Part shown: one piece after another, positions 22,816-36,400 of the stretch
Numbering within the stretch: position 1 is the stretch's first letter
Layout of the letters: each line of letters opens with the position of its first letter
Source: Owenia fusiformis
Taxonomy: Eukaryota; Annelida; Polychaeta; Sabellida; Oweniidae
DNA: 64,000 nucleotides
Assembly (NCBI GenBank): GCA_903813345.2
Contig: CAIIXF020000008.1
Span: forward strand, 18,214,822 to 18,278,821
Direction of reading: 5' to 3'
Position numbers and translations under genes: made by a program
Notes under the pieces: generated by a model
The model's database searches: none
The model's input: only the letters and a program-made list of their open reading frames with translations
What the model was told of the DNA's origin: nothing

Positions 22816-25800
22816 ATGGATTTGAGGATCTTGGAGCTTATTTCACATGACCCCGAGGATAGGGATGAGCACGAAGTTGAGTTAGTTATTCCATACCTAA
22901 GGAAACTATGTGACCTACTTAACAACATGAGCGAAGGTAAGACATTTAAAATCGTAAAACATTTCCCAAATTAATTGAGCCTCAACGAAGAAAATGTAGT
23001 CTTATCGCAAAAATAAAATTGTGCTACAGAGCCAAAAATGTGCCCAAAAGGAATCCGTCTTTTCGGGGTCTATGTTTGCAAGGAAAAATGGTTAAGTCAT
23101 GAGCCATGGTTCATTTGAAATGTCTCTTTGTGATTTTAAAGATAAACAAAAAGTCAATATGGTACCAGTAATGCCTTCATTGAACTATTTCTTAAAGGAA
23201 CTTATTAAATCACACTCTGGAAAAATTTTTAGCACGTACGTTATGTGATTACATTTTGCGACTGAGTTGATAAAGCTTAAAAGAATGATATCAATTGTTT
23301 TACTTCGGCTTTAAATTGGATATCTAGTTCGTTGATATTGCATTTCATCAGTTTTTTATTTCATTTTTGAAAATATATTGGACAACTGATCTCTAACTAC
23401 TCGAAAAACATATTAAGAAACTATACTAAGAAAGATATCACTATACCAAAAATTGTGGAGTAGTTATATAAGTGATATTAGAGATTACCTACTTCAAATG
23501 TATATTTTTATATTTGCTATCAACAGATGTCCTCGTCGATATCATCATCAATTGCAAGCACCAACGATCTCACCGAGATGACGTCATCATCAAACAGGGA
23601 GAGAAAGGAGACTGGTAGGATCAATTATATGTGATACACTTTAAATAATCGCAATGATCTTTCAAAATGTGACTCTAAAAAATGTGAAAAGTGAATATGT
23701 GATACACTTTAAATTATAATCGCGATGATCTTTCAAATTTCAAAGACTCTGAAAATATACTTTAATTTAGAGTATTACAAAAAGAGCATTTAAATGTAAT
23801 TACTTATAGAAACTGATCAATACAATACAATCATCACTAGGAAACATATTAATTATATAATCAAAGGGAATGTGCGTTGTAATTGATGTACTTCTAGCCT
23901 GTGTTGAAATTTTAGAACACCGTGCATTGAATATTTCAAATTGAGAGTGAAATCTCTAGGGGTCCGAATGGTATAATTTCGGTAAATATGGAAATCCAGG
24001 TGTGTCAATTTTTCAAGTAAAAAATAAATCTATCTCCATTTTTTGATTGTGACTTCCATTTTACTTCTCAGCTTCTACATCCTTTTATCTGGAAAGACAT
24101 CTGTCTACATCGACAACCAGAAGAGTGAAGAGGGAATCACTAGAAATGATGATGATGACCCTAATGTAACAAGCAGGAAGACAGACATGCAGAAACTCTT
24201 TGACGAAATTGATCTCATCAGTGGGAGGAAGAGCAAGAAAGAAATAGACGCCAACAAGCAGTTTGTGCTTGACAGAACACAGTTTGGAAAGTTCATCATG
24301 AATTTTGGTGAGTTTTACAATTCATAAATGATATTAAAGGGAGTATAAGACCTAGCGAGCTACATTGCCCCAATTTAGAATGTTTTGGGCTTATTTCATT
24401 CCTTGTCATGTCTATTTTCTAAAAAAAAACTCAGTGCATGATGTACATGTACATGTATTTGAGGAACACTAAACATTTTTACATCTAGCATTTTTCCAGG
24501 GCGCGTATAATGTTAAATGGACGCTTATACATTTTCAATGGATTTCAGTCCATTTTGTTAAAAATCAACGTCTAGTTCGATTTTTACGACATTTTCTTTC
24601 AGACGCTGGCAAAAGTTTCGGTGAGCTTGCCCTGATGAACGAAGATGCAATAAGGAACGCGTCCATCATAGCTGATGAGGATACGGACCTATTGGTCGTA
24701 TCTAGAGGGCTATTCAACAGGTGCATCAAGGTATGAATCTAAATGTAATGACAAACAATCGATGCACAGTGGTTGTTGCACATACATTATATATACTATT
24801 TATTGTTTGTTTTTTTACATAATAACTTCTTTTGGGGTACTTTATCTATAAGTAAGTGTACAACTTTCTGATTAAAAATAAATATTTGTAATGTAAAAGA
24901 TGCATTTATTCACAACGTATACTAGAAATGAAGACATGTTGTTAAAGTCTCTAACTCTTTGTGAACGCTGTTTGCCGTTCTGCAGTCGGCGTCTGTAACA
25001 AATGGCAAGTGGTGATATTTTGCATGTTAATGCCTTGTTACTTAATGTATTCGGAATGTATTACATTTGTGGTATTACTGAAAAAATGCAATAATGCGTC
25101 TATTTATCATCAGGCCAGACAGGAACACGATTACATGGAGAGAAAGGACTTCATCATGAAGTGTCCATTGTTTGACCAATGGAGTGTCCGCAACAAAAGA
25201 CTATTGGAAATGAGTCTGAGAAAAGAAACATACACATACGACACAGATATCGTGAAACAAGGAGAACCAGTTAAAGGACTACACTTTATCACAGAGTAAT
25301 TTTTAGCTCTTTTTATTGTGGAGTAATAGGTTTTGTTATTGTGAAATTATAGCCATTGTTCTTGTAAAATATCTGGGTCTGTAACTATTGTTGCACTTTC
25401 CGAAATGATGGTATTTTAGCACGTAATGCCTTAATGTTATCTTTTCTGATCTGTATTTTTAATGTTGATTGTTGTGTTCTCTGATTGCAACTATTTTACC
25501 ATCTTCTTGTAGGGGAACAGCAAAGATAGTCTTGTCGCCAGCTTTGCATCCGACACAATACCCCAGACTATTCAGTGATGAAAATGACCCGCTTTCGAAA
25601 GAACTAAATAGGTGAGTTGAGTTCAAAGGTATGAATTGAGGCGTTTGATTCCCAGTGCAAATGAGGCGTTCTAGTCTCAGTACAATGTTACTCGAGGCGT
25701 TGATAATTCAAAGTATTTAATTGTTAAATTAGAGTACAAAGGAATGCATTTAAAAACGTGATATTGCAACAGCTTTCGATTTTCTTCACAGGTCTATGCT

Positions 25801-28500
25801 GAAAAAACAAGAAGATGTAAAGAATACAATCAACGATCAGATTCGAGTTCGGAGGCAACATGGATATGCTGCCGCTGAGAAGCGTCTTAAACAAAAGACT
25901 ATTGACCTATGTTGCGTTGACAAGAGTGACGTCATCGGAGATATAGAAATGGTGCTCCCTTTAAATACATACCATCACACTATTGTCACAACATCCAATT
26001 GTGAAGCATTTATTCTCGATGTTAAAAATTATGAACGTTTAGTCCCAAAAAAGAATATGGGTTTTATCGAATTGTTAAGGAAGCAATTTGAACAAAAACT
26101 CAAAGGTAGAATTAAGACACCCCATGGAGCACAAATTAAATTATTCCAACATTTCCTGAACAAAATCGATGATCTAAAACCTAAGAAAGCAGCACCTCAC
26201 CTGAAGAAGCAACTTGCACAACGGGAGTTACATTTGTTGAATATGAGAAAGTTGTTCTTAGAAGATAGAGGGCCAATGCTGGAACCATGTGTACCGGGAA
26301 CAATATTTTACAAAAACATAGCTAGATTAAAATCAAGTTATCATAATCCTTGGATGATCCAAGCTGCAACAATAGCGGAAGCTGCCCAAAAAGAGAAGCC
26401 CAAATTCACTGTTGATATTATGCCTAAGACGAGGATTCCCACTTCCAAACGGCGACCTCGTTCCACGAGAGAGTTGCAGAGCCTGCGAATAAGCGCTCCT
26501 CCAAAACCAATTCTCGTTAAACAGAGGTCATCAAGACCATTGACTGCTCCAGGGAAAAGAGTTTCTGATGCTGTTGGCACAGGTGCCACTACTGGAAGGC
26601 CACAGACAGCTCTTGGACATAAGTCTGGAAATACAGATGATGTTAATGAGCTGGGCGAACCGAATATGCATGATATAGTCGATCAAATTGATGAATTGCA
26701 GAAGAGAAAGGAGTCAAGTCGTAATCGCATACTTTGTTCCATGATTGTTGATCCATCAAAATCTTATGAATCAAGTTCCGGGGCTAAAGCTCGGTCTGTG
26801 TCAGCCCCTGCAGTTAAGAATGGAGAGGTAGAGGAGGCAACAGAGGAACCGAATACCACCGAGGAAAGCGGTAAGGGCAAATATATAGTACAGTTAAATA
26901 ATTGAGAGAATGATTGCATGAGGCAGCCACATACCACATGTATCATCATTATAAGTGGTTTAATTAACTCAATTTCAACAATCTTCTGTGGAAGAAACAT
27001 TGAATTGAATTAAAAATTGAAAATCAAAGTATTGAGTGTGTTTGATAAAATGAGTAAACTCAGAACACATGGGTCAAGTCGGAATACTTCGGCAAGAGCC
27101 GGAATAATTTGGTAGCCGAGAACAATTGGAGCTCCACAGGCGTCGCCCACAATGTAATCAAATGGGACGGAAATAATGGCGGATGGACAAGTTTTAACGT
27201 TATCCGATTTTGTTGAAAAAAATTAGTGAACGACTGGCACCATGTAGCCCCGTGTTGAAGGGCCGTTGTGATCTGAGAACATTCTTGAAAAACGAAACAC
27301 CCTATTCCACTTGCGCTTGTTTTTAACCAGACGCCAAAAGTCATTCATAAATTACATCGATGTTATCCGATTGATTCATTTTTCTCTGTGTTTCCACCGC
27401 GTGTTTATGTTGCTTATCCCTCAAAAGTTTTCTGAATTCCCGAATAGTCTAAGCCTCTTGATTCCCCATTTGCCTTCCAAATGCAAACATTTTTTATACA
27501 ATATCACTTAAAGATATGAAATTGTTTAAAAGAATATATTTTCAAGGATTTCAACACTTACAATTTTGACCTACATAAGCATGTGGATTGTTATTCCCTG
27601 TGATATTATTTATAGGTTTCTGCTCAACTATGAACTCGATCAGCTTATCGGTTTCAATTGTTTCATTAGAATCTAAGTGACCTTGGGTGGTTTGTTGGTT
27701 ATTGCAATAAAATACTGTGTTCAGATTGGCTAGAATTGGACACACCTTGTCAAGATATGTGTGAATGACTGTGTAATTAATTGATTCCAACAAAAAACAA
27801 CTTTCTGGTACGTCATATTAATGGGCATATTTGAACTGCTTAATAATTTGACATTCTGATGGTCATTTGAATTTCTTAATAATGTGTAGTCAAGTCATCA
27901 CGTATATTTCAGAGGAATCTGACAACTACTATGACTGGGAGACAAGCGAACCAGCTCTGAGGACATTGGAAGATCGGTTGATGCAGTTCCACAAAGGCTG
28001 CAACGACAGCCCACTAATCAACAAGAAACTTCAGCCGACTATGTGGGGATTAAGGAGATTTGACCTCAAGGTGAGACATTATAGAAGGAGAAGTCAAACT
28101 GTGTAAAATTAAGAAATGGGCGGCACAGAGGCGCTACATACCTATATATAAACAAGAAAAATTAGAAGACATAGCCAAAATAGAAAGATATCCTTATTTC
28201 CAATATTATATTTTACTGTATTCATGTTATTAAAGAAGTGCAATCTATTAAGGCGGTAGTTATATATTTCTTTGTAAATTCTGTGTTATCCATATGCATA
28301 TTATTCACTAGATAAGTCACTTCCAGGGTCCGGAGGCCATCCCTATGTCAGGTGGGACAGTGTTTGTAAAGACAAGGTTGTGTAAATATCCCCCAGGGGC
28401 ACAGATAGATCCAGAATATCACAAGCACGTCAGACGCTTCATTATACCAAAGGAATCATTTAGTAATCCACAGACTTTAACATATACTAAGATGGTTTAA
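22816..28500 (+). CDS. Protein with two cyclic-nucleotide-binding domains (CNBD1/2-like)
   Basis: Nine exons with matching phases and GT-AG borders: 22816-22936, 23527-23614, 24072-24307, 24603-24730, 25114-25295, 25513-25611, 25792-26870, 27913-28070, 28327-28500, giving 754 residues. The first domain runs from about 40 to 190: VIIKQGEKGDCFYILLSG, a ~65-residue charged insertion, then the phosphate-binding cassette KSFGELALMNEDAIRNAS, which keeps the cAMP/cGMP-contacting Glu and Arg. The second domain (about 200-360) has IVKQGEPVKGLHFITEGTA, another insertion, and a degenerate cassette (IGDIEMVLPLNTYHH) without the FGE glutamate or the arginine. Residues 430-640 are basic, low-complexity and probably disordered. 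The architecture resembles CNBD1/CNBD2, the latter linked to sperm function in mammals. No channel, kinase or exchange-factor domain is seen. Poly(A) signal at 28507-28512. Confidence 0.88.
22995..23165. mobile_element. MITE copy in intron 1 of the CNBD gene
   Basis: Phrases such as GTGCTACAGAGCCAAAAATG and TGAGCCATGG plus GATAAACAAAAAGTC match, in reverse complement, the 251-bp MITE at 6429-6679. The terminal repeats are not well preserved, so this is an older or truncated copy. Confidence 0.65.
23628..23750. repeat. ~66-bp tandem duplication in intron 2 of the CNBD gene
   Basis: GTGATACACTTTAAAT and CGATGATCTTTCAAA (or CAATGATC...) occur twice about 66 bp apart. No function is apparent. 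Confidence 0.7.
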
Positions 28501-28506
28501 ATTTGA

Positions 28507-28512
28507 AATAAA
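28507..28512 (+). terminator. Poly(A) signal AATAAA of the CNBD gene
   Basis: AATAAA begins only six bases after the stop codon. A second AATAAA lies near 28604 and would give a more ordinary 3' untranslated region. Confidence 0.4.
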
Positions 28513-30059
28513 TATATATATAATGAACCTAAAAATATCAGCTACGGTTATGTATCTTGCATATGTTTATATCCTCAAAATGCTTCAACTAATAGACATT
28601 TTCAATAAACTATGCCACCTTTTGCATGATAGATCAAAGAAGTTACTGAATGGATTTATTATGCCATGAGTTTTTGATTAATTTTTCCAAGCAAAAGAAC
28701 TAAGTTAGGCCTTTTACTAATTTTGAAAACGTTCAACCTATGACATGATCAATCTAGCCAATATATCCCAGTTTCTTCAATTACCAAAAGATGGCAGGGT
28801 TTATTTGAAAGGAATATCGTTCATGGGCTAAGCAGGCATGGGACAGGTGGGACAATTGCATTAGGCAGGTGAGGCAATTGCATTAGGCAGGTGAGGCAAT
28901 TGCATTAGAAAGATATCCTCAAATAAAAATTTGATAAAAGTTGACCTTGTTTAATTGCTACCATTACGCTCCTCCCAAGAAAAACATTAGCATGATTTTT
29001 TTCAACATTTAACACTCACTCCCTCCTAATTCCTTTGTTATGGAATAGCAGCCAAGGCCGTATTCTTAACAAAGAACATAATTCATACTAAACATTTACA
29101 TATTCACATTTGCTCTAATGCAGGTATGGCACCATACTGTAGTGTCAGTTGTGCCTGGATTATGTATTTGTAACATTTTGTTCCTTTAGTTCTTTAATAA
29201 AATTTAAGAAATATAGACCGAAGAGCAGGGGCACTAGTTTCGAATACACCCAGCTGGTCTCGGCACAAACGTTTTCTGTCATTGGCGTAGCCAGGAGGGG
29301 GTTCGATGTTGTGATCGCACGACCCCCCCCCCCCATCACCAATGAAAATATGACCATGATGATAGACGAAGAAAAAAGCCTTATTTGAAGCTTCTAGCTC
29401 AATTTTGAAGGGAGTTACATACATTTTTGTAAATTCAAAACAACACGTTTTCTAATGATCTGATGATTTCTAATGATTTTCTGATGACCAAGTTTGAACC
29501 CAGCATGAAGGATTTACTACCCAGTACCCGGTTCTTTCTACAAACCCCATCTCTAGCTACAAAGCAACCTCGAAAAATGGAAATAAAATTATAAAAAGTT
29601 TTCTGTTTAAAGCGCTGCATAAGTGAGCTCCAACTGATACAAACGATCTAGAAGCACTCTAAAACAATTCTTGGTAAACTTTCACTTCAATTTATGTTCT
29701 CAATTCAAAGTATGAATTCCGCGAAGATTTCTCGAAAATCAACCGAAATTCAATATTCTCTATATATAAAATGTACAGCGGTGTTAAAGCCAGTAATTAA
29801 ACAAACTAAATATAATTCTAGTTTGCACATTGACATATTCACATTTGATGCAGGTACCGCATCACACTCCTCAAGTGTCAGGTGGCTGAGTTGTGTCATT
29901 TTACTTATCGATGTGTTTTCATTTTTTATGCGGGTATATAGCATCAGGTGAAACGTTGGAAGTGGATCCAGGGATCGTTTGTTCAAATGAACTGCATTTT
30001 GCAGTTACAAAGACTCAACTTTCATCGAGTGATTTTCATAAACAAGTTTTTATCATTTC
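28513..30059. other. Intergenic region
   Basis: No gene recognised. It holds a 22-bp tandem repeat (28842-28908), a short interspersed repeat with a C-run (29280-29345), and two similar ~65-bp sequences around CATATTCACATTTG and GTGTCAG (29097-29160 and 29835-29895). Confidence 0.5.
28842..28908. repeat. 22-bp tandem repeat, three copies
   Basis: CAATTGCATTAGGCAGGTGA repeats at 28853, 28875 and 28897, the last copy partial. Confidence 0.9.
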
Positions 30060-33000
30060 ATGGGGGAATGTACTAAAAACCCTTCGACCCTTCGACCCTG
30101 CAACCTACGACTTACAGCGTGTCAAGAATTTTTGAAATATATTTTTATAAAAACCCTTCGACCTTCTAGATAGGCTATTTCTCAGTCCATATGAAGTTGC
30201 TGGAAATATTACTTTGTGTATAGAACTTAAGAATCTGTCCCAAGAGAGTTAAAGATATTAAAGCTGGACTTCGATCGGAGCCGGCGATATGATTTTGGAA
30301 AGGTTTCTAAATGAAGAACGTGACGTCACTTCCGAATCATAGCATTCAAAAAAAGTAGCGTTTAATTACTCCCATCATTAATAAAAACACGGTGGTCCGG
30401 CGAATGCTCGCCTATCAACGCGGGAGGCCCAGGTTCGAATCCCGCATTCGCCTTTCTATTTTTTTTAACTAAATGATTGTTCTTTGACATTACGCAGATA
30501 ATTTTTTTTATTTACATAAACTTTCTATTAGAGCTTGTAATTTATGTAAAAACAATATGTGTCAACATATTACGTTTACGAGCGATGTGCAGGTTTAATG
30601 TATTCAAGCACATTCGAATGTGAACGTTTCTTACCTCCTCAGTAAAAATATTTGTGCTTTTCCCATCACATTGCAACAGTGGCGCATCGTGCATATTTTC
30701 AGGAGGTCAAATTTTTTATATAGTTTAAAGACAACCGTCTTTTGATTTTATCAACTTTGATTCAATTTGGATTTGTATAGTTAAGAATCTAATGCCAACT
30801 AAATAAGTAGATTCTTTGTTTTGCAAGGAAAATAAACACAAACCGTCAAGAAAAAGCTTGTAAGCTAGGTCATATCAGGTTCGTATAACCAGCTTTTGCC
30901 AATTTAAGTTTTTCAAAAGGATCAAGGGGTGAACATTTGACAATTTTCAAGTGGCCCAGAAATCTTGAAAATGCTCAGATTCGTGAAAAATTGTACTGAT
31001 TTTGAGAGAATATTTGGCCAATGGAGTGGTCCACTTGAACCCACGAATGTCCCCCCCCTGAATATATACATTTTAAGGGCATAAAGGTTATTACAAACAC
31101 ATCTATACAACTATATTTATTAGACATAGATATGAAACATTTCAGAACTAGATAACAGCAACGCGAGGTGGAGCAAATCCCATTGAACTTTTGATCTCAA
31201 AATCGTTCAACTACTTTTCAAGTTTTAGTAAAAAAGTAAAATAAGACGAAAAATTTCGACGCGTGAAAAGTCCGAACGAAATGCGTACGTTTTTTTCGGC
31301 GTTCGTATTTTTGCTGTGTAGACGAACTTTTTTAGAAATTTTTCTACTGAAACATTTTTGCTTGACAATTACCAGGTAAAATGCGTATTTGCGTGCACAG
31401 GGAGCTCAAGTTGGAACTATACGTAATCATTTAGTAAACTGGACTGGGAAATCTGGGAGGTCGAAGGGTTTTTCAATAAAATATATTCCAAAAATTCTTG
31501 ACACCCAGTAAGTCGTATGGTCGAAGGGGGCTTTGTATAAAAAACCTCCTACCCACGTACCCTCGTACCCACGTACGTGGGTCCTGACCCAGTCTTTAAA
31601 GAGTTAAATTTTTAAATGTTTAAAACATTATTCAATCTCAGTTTATCCTGAATTATAGATGAATTTATGCATCCATATGCCTTTATTTATAGGTCTGACA
31701 TCTCTCTAGTAAAATAAAATAAAGCCGGAATTGCATAAATGTTCACTATTTTTGAGCTATTTGATTTATGTTTTTGATATGTCGAAATGTTTTTTGTTGA
31801 TCGGGCAGTCTTACCTGTATAACACATCAGTGCTGATTAGCAATCTCCTAGCCTTCGTTCAGTGCAATCCGTGCCTCCTGTTACCTCATGCAGATTGTAA
31901 ATGTCCCGGGAAGTTTACCCTTGTCCAAAAGTTGACATCTTTTTAAAAATATATTTCTTAGAGTTTCCAACCAATTAAATTCACCACATTTTATTAGATG
32001 TTTATTTCAAATGTTATTAGAATTCATTCTTACGAATATTATACGTTATTAACGTATGTTAGTCAAAGATTTGGTGTCGTTGTCCATTGTATTCACGTTT
32101 TACGCGCAAAAAGCTAGAAACTACAAAGCTGAACTTTTATCATTCAAACCAGTTTTACATCAAATCATTGTCAAAATAAAACTCTACTCTTCATATTACC
32201 TAATTATGGTTCAAACGGCCATGAATAATGTCGAAGTTTACAAAACCAAATTAACTTACACTCCCCTGCATAAGTTTGGCAACTCTAACTTTTAATTCCA
32301 TCTAAATGATTCACTGAACTAGTGCGCACAATTATCCTTAAATTGTGCCAAAAAGCGATTAAAAACGAATATAGCGAATCCTTCTACTTTTCAAATATTT
32401 CGTTATTCAATTGCGCCACGGTTAAACAGAAATGCAGCCTTTATTATTCCTTGAGATCGTGTGAATTGATCACTCTATCACTTTGTATCTCCAATTCTGA
32501 TGTTAAATTAAATAAAAGACATAAGACAAATTACACGTATAGTTCAAATCTGTCGTGCATACTTGTAATATCGTTTGAAAGAATAAAAAGTATATGTGAT
32601 AAAAATCGAAACTACAGGGTGTTAAAAAACAGGACCGATGAAAAGTTGAATAACTTCGTCAATCCAGAATCATTCAGGTCATTCAATGTGAATTTTGTTG
32701 TGAAAGTTTGACCATATTCTGCTCATGGAGTCAAAAGCTACAGCACTTTACAACACATGCCCCATGTGGCCAATTTGCGCCAAGCAATAGATTGGTTGTA
32801 CACTGTAAGACTGCCCGATCAACAAAAAATCGCTTCGATATATCAAAAACAACACTCAAATAGCTCAAATGAACATTATGCAATGCCGGCTTTATTTTAT
32901 GACGAGACAGATGTCCGATCTAGAAATAAAGGCATATGGGTACATAAATTCATCCATAATTAAGCATACATTGAGATAGAATAATGTTTAAAAAATGTTA

Positions 33001-33132
33001 AAAATTTAACTCTTTAAAGACTGGGTCAGGACCCACGTACGTGGGTACGAGGGTACGTGGGTAGGAGGTTTTTTATACAAAGCCGTCGAAGGGTCGTAGG
33101 TCGAAGGGTTTTTAGTACATTCCTTTCATGGG
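30060..33132. mobile_element. Nested inverted-repeat composite element
   Basis: Both outer ends carry GGAATGTACTAAAAACCC then TTCGACC in opposite orientation (about 30065 and 33125). A further inverted copy of the left ~100 bp (TTGAC, GTAAGTCGTA and GGTCGAAGGGTTTTT) sits at 31454-31530. Next to it a foldback unit has arms at 31531-31890 and 32790-33082; the outer 78 bp of the arms (31531-31608 and 33005-33082) are identical. Inside the identical part is the perfect palindrome ACCCACGTACGTGGGT. The enclosed frames (32056-32295, 32322-32711) show no known domain. A tRNA-like SINE head lies inside the first half. Confidence 0.75.
30391..30452 (+). repeat. tRNA-derived SINE head
   Basis: Contains a pol III A-box-like start (GGTGGTCCGGCGAATGC), the word CTCGCCTATCAACGCGGGAG and a B box GGTTCGAATCC at 30432-30442. 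GGCGAATGC and GCATTCGCC form a 9-bp stem, but the distance is too short for a full tRNA, so this is a tRNA-like remnant rather than a functional tRNA gene. Confidence 0.6.
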
Positions 33133-33450
33133 CGAAGATAGGCACAAGGCAGGGATAATATATCTATTCGGACGGTTTTTAGTTGATCTTGGCCACACCT
33201 ATCATGGCCTCCAGGACTGTCAATAGATGGCATAGAATTCAATAGGTTTAATATACTTTAACATGTAAAAATCTCGAAATGTAAAAAGCAAAGACGTTTA
33301 TATCAAATAAAACATATATTCTTCAAATATATATAATCGTAAATCATTTATATAAGGTCTAGTATATAAGAATAATCACAGTTTATTTCAAACAAATCAG
33401 CTAATCAAAATCGGTAATTTAGACGTGGTCCAGGTACGTTGACGTTAACG

Positions 33451-36400
33451 TTAGTGGATGGTCGCAGAAGACAACCCCTGTCTCTTCTTGAGTTTCATTC
33501 GTATGCCGTACGTACTGAAAAATGAAGATCGGAGCATATAAACATGTATTTTATCATTATCAAACCAAATATATAACCTCGTGTTTCGGTTCGTTGTATT
33601 CTCATTGTAATTTTAACAAAATTAATTATTATCAAAAACTTGCTGTAAGAGCACTATTGAAATTTGGATATTTCACTTACATAATTAGACAGAGGGCAAT
33701 ACCCGACGTTGCCGCCATCACGAGGAATGTAAGACCAGCAAATATCTTTATTGTGTTGGAATATATAAGTTTGAACAGTGATTGCCCCATTAGTGAACAC
33801 AGTGTTTCAACACAGCCAATTGCAGCGAATAGAGAACCTAGTGTGAAAAGAAGAGTGTACAAGCACGAATCCACAAAACGCAGTCTTGCGAAGTCAATTC
33901 TGGCGATTGGGAACGTCAACATGCGAACTTACATACGAACACCCCAACGAGCTCCAACGAGCTCCAACGATCTACAACGTACACGTACTAATGGGAACGA
34001 ATTTTACTCAATTCCTATTCGCAAGACTGCGCTTAGAGGATTCGTTCATATGTAAGGGGGCCTTAAGGTCATTCATATTCTGGTCTTCGCTGTCGGTACT
34101 AACACAGGGATAGTAGACAATTTTGTATTCACCAGTTACAAACTAGTATATTGTTAGAGGTACCGGACTCATGTTTTGTTTGGAAAATATAAGTGGATTC
34201 CTTATTCCTTGAGTTGCTTCCTTAAACCAAGGCCGAAGGTCGAGTGGAATGTAACGTGTAATCTCTAGCTTTAAGTTGTGGGACAATTTCATTGAGTTTC
34301 ATGTTTCTTTCCTTATTCTAATTAAATATCAGTGGATTGTCGACACAACCATATGTAAATGGGGAGTTTAAGCTTGAAATGTTTTTCACAACCTAAACGT
34401 AAACGGAAAATATCTTAGCGATGCACGTATGGGCGATTGGTCTTACGTATAGGTTGGCGTTTCGATTTTAGATGCAAATTTAAACTCCCTATTTTGTCTA
34501 CACTAAACGTTTAAACCTTACCTATCTGGTGTGGCTCAACAATTTTTGACATCATCGATCTCAGCAAAGGTATTACCAATCCACCAAATATGCCGATTAC
34601 TGTAGCTGTAAAAATGTGAAAACTGAATGAGTAAAAATGGATGGTTTAAAATCATTGCGTACATCAGGAGAATTGACTCCTGAGTTTTCTATCCGATCCT
34701 TCGCCGATACTTCGTTCAGTGCGTTCAAAGCGGTCGACCTTGGCGTTAAAAGTATGACGATACATTGATCATGATGGCCAGCCATAGGCGGCGATCTAAG
34801 AATGGAAATCAAAACATTGCTGCACGTAATTGTTATCACGTGAAAGTCATGAGATCACAGCTTATCCTGTCGATCGAGGCAGCGACATTTTGTTACGAAA
34901 ACGGATCCGTTTCCGTAACTAGTTTGAAGAGTTATTCCACAGTGTGAGAGTCATCAAACTTTTGCTCACTTACCTGTAAAGGATCACTTTCACACTGGTG
35001 AACTTTTTTTTTCTCTGCCTCTTAAACTGCTTTTGAATCTAATTCACCAAAACACGAGCTCAAAAAACCATCGCCATTCGCAATTCATGTAAATAACTCA
35101 GAAAAAATGAATATGGGATCAATTGATCACCAGGTCACGCTGACATAAATGCCAGACAGGCAGCTTTTTTACAAAAACCAACAGCGCTGTTTATCAATAA
35201 GAACGTCTATATACAGACTAACAGCAGAATAAAGAGATCTTTCCATGAAGAACAACGGCAATGCTCGGAGAGCAAATTAAATAGGAGGAATATTTTGTAT
35301 AAGTAAAAATAGCACAATTAAATTGTATTCAAAAACAGCCAGTTGCCAATCCACTGTGGCTAGCACATGGCTTTAGACTACTGTAAAACCAGTTAATTCT
35401 TAACCCCATTGAGACCAGCCAAAAGTGTTCGGATCAACCGGTGTTCAATGTGTTTTTTCAAAACAATGTGATTAAGAAAAAGGTGTTCACGTTGAGAGGT
35501 GCTAAGATATACAGGTTCCATTTTTTGCAGAAGGAAATGAAATGAAGTGTTGAAAATCATTGAGTCTTACCTCCAAATACCATATAGACGTTCGAGGCAA
35601 AAGCGAACAACAGTGCATTCCCTATATCAGACACAATCGCTATGATGATCATCTGATAGTCTGAGAACCATATCTGCAAAACCTTCAAGAGAAATATTGA
35701 CGCAACTAGCTTTAATCCTATTCCAACCCCAGTGTAAATTCCGGATAGTGAAGCGTTGAAACATAAAGGAGCATCTAATACTCTCAGTCCATACACACTT
35801 AATCCTCCAACAGCAACCAGGCCGAAGAATAGAAAGACAAATAACAAATTGAGTAACTTCCATTTGGAGCCCTTATTCAAAGGATCCTTTGTAAATGTGT
35901 CTAATGCATCCTTCAAGACACCTGACATTTGAACTGTTCGTTTGGGAAACATAACTGTTTCTGGTACAAAAAAGAAAATATATAAGCAATTGATCGTGCC
36001 TATTACTATGGCGAACAGAAATGGGGGTAAGAAGCCACTTTCCCCGATCCAATAACCAGTCCCAATAGCGGTAGCCCCTGCTGTCCCCCCAAATGAGGCC
36101 TCTAGTAATGTTATTCGGAAGCTTCGGTTCTCCTTCGTAGTAATGTCAGTTAAATATGAAAAACAACTCATAAACATTGTCCCGTACCCACCAGCAAGAC
36201 CTTCAATCACAGCTCCAATAAAGAAATAATAAATTGGGAGATGATACGTCAATATTATTATGCTCAACAAACCTCCTAATACGGTTGATATGACAGGAGT
36301 CAACAGTCCGAGCTTCCGCCCGTATCTGTCACTATAAGCACCATATACCATCGTCGTAACGAACCCGGGCGTGGTCCAGACCAGGGCATAGTACAATGTC

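Noticed and set aside
27551-27793. 80-codon minus-strand frame with plausible protein-like composition inside the last long intron of the CNBD gene
   Set aside because: Antisense to an active gene, no start context or recognisable motif; possibly an exon of an unknown nested gene, but not supportable.
30391-30452. Functional tRNA gene
   Set aside because: A B box and short stem are present, but the length between the paired ends is only about 54 bases and no complete cloverleaf can be drawn.
33522-34055. 177-codon plus-strand frame
   Set aside because: Covers the antisense of SLC46 copy A exon 3 and a hairpin MITE; no independent protein signal.
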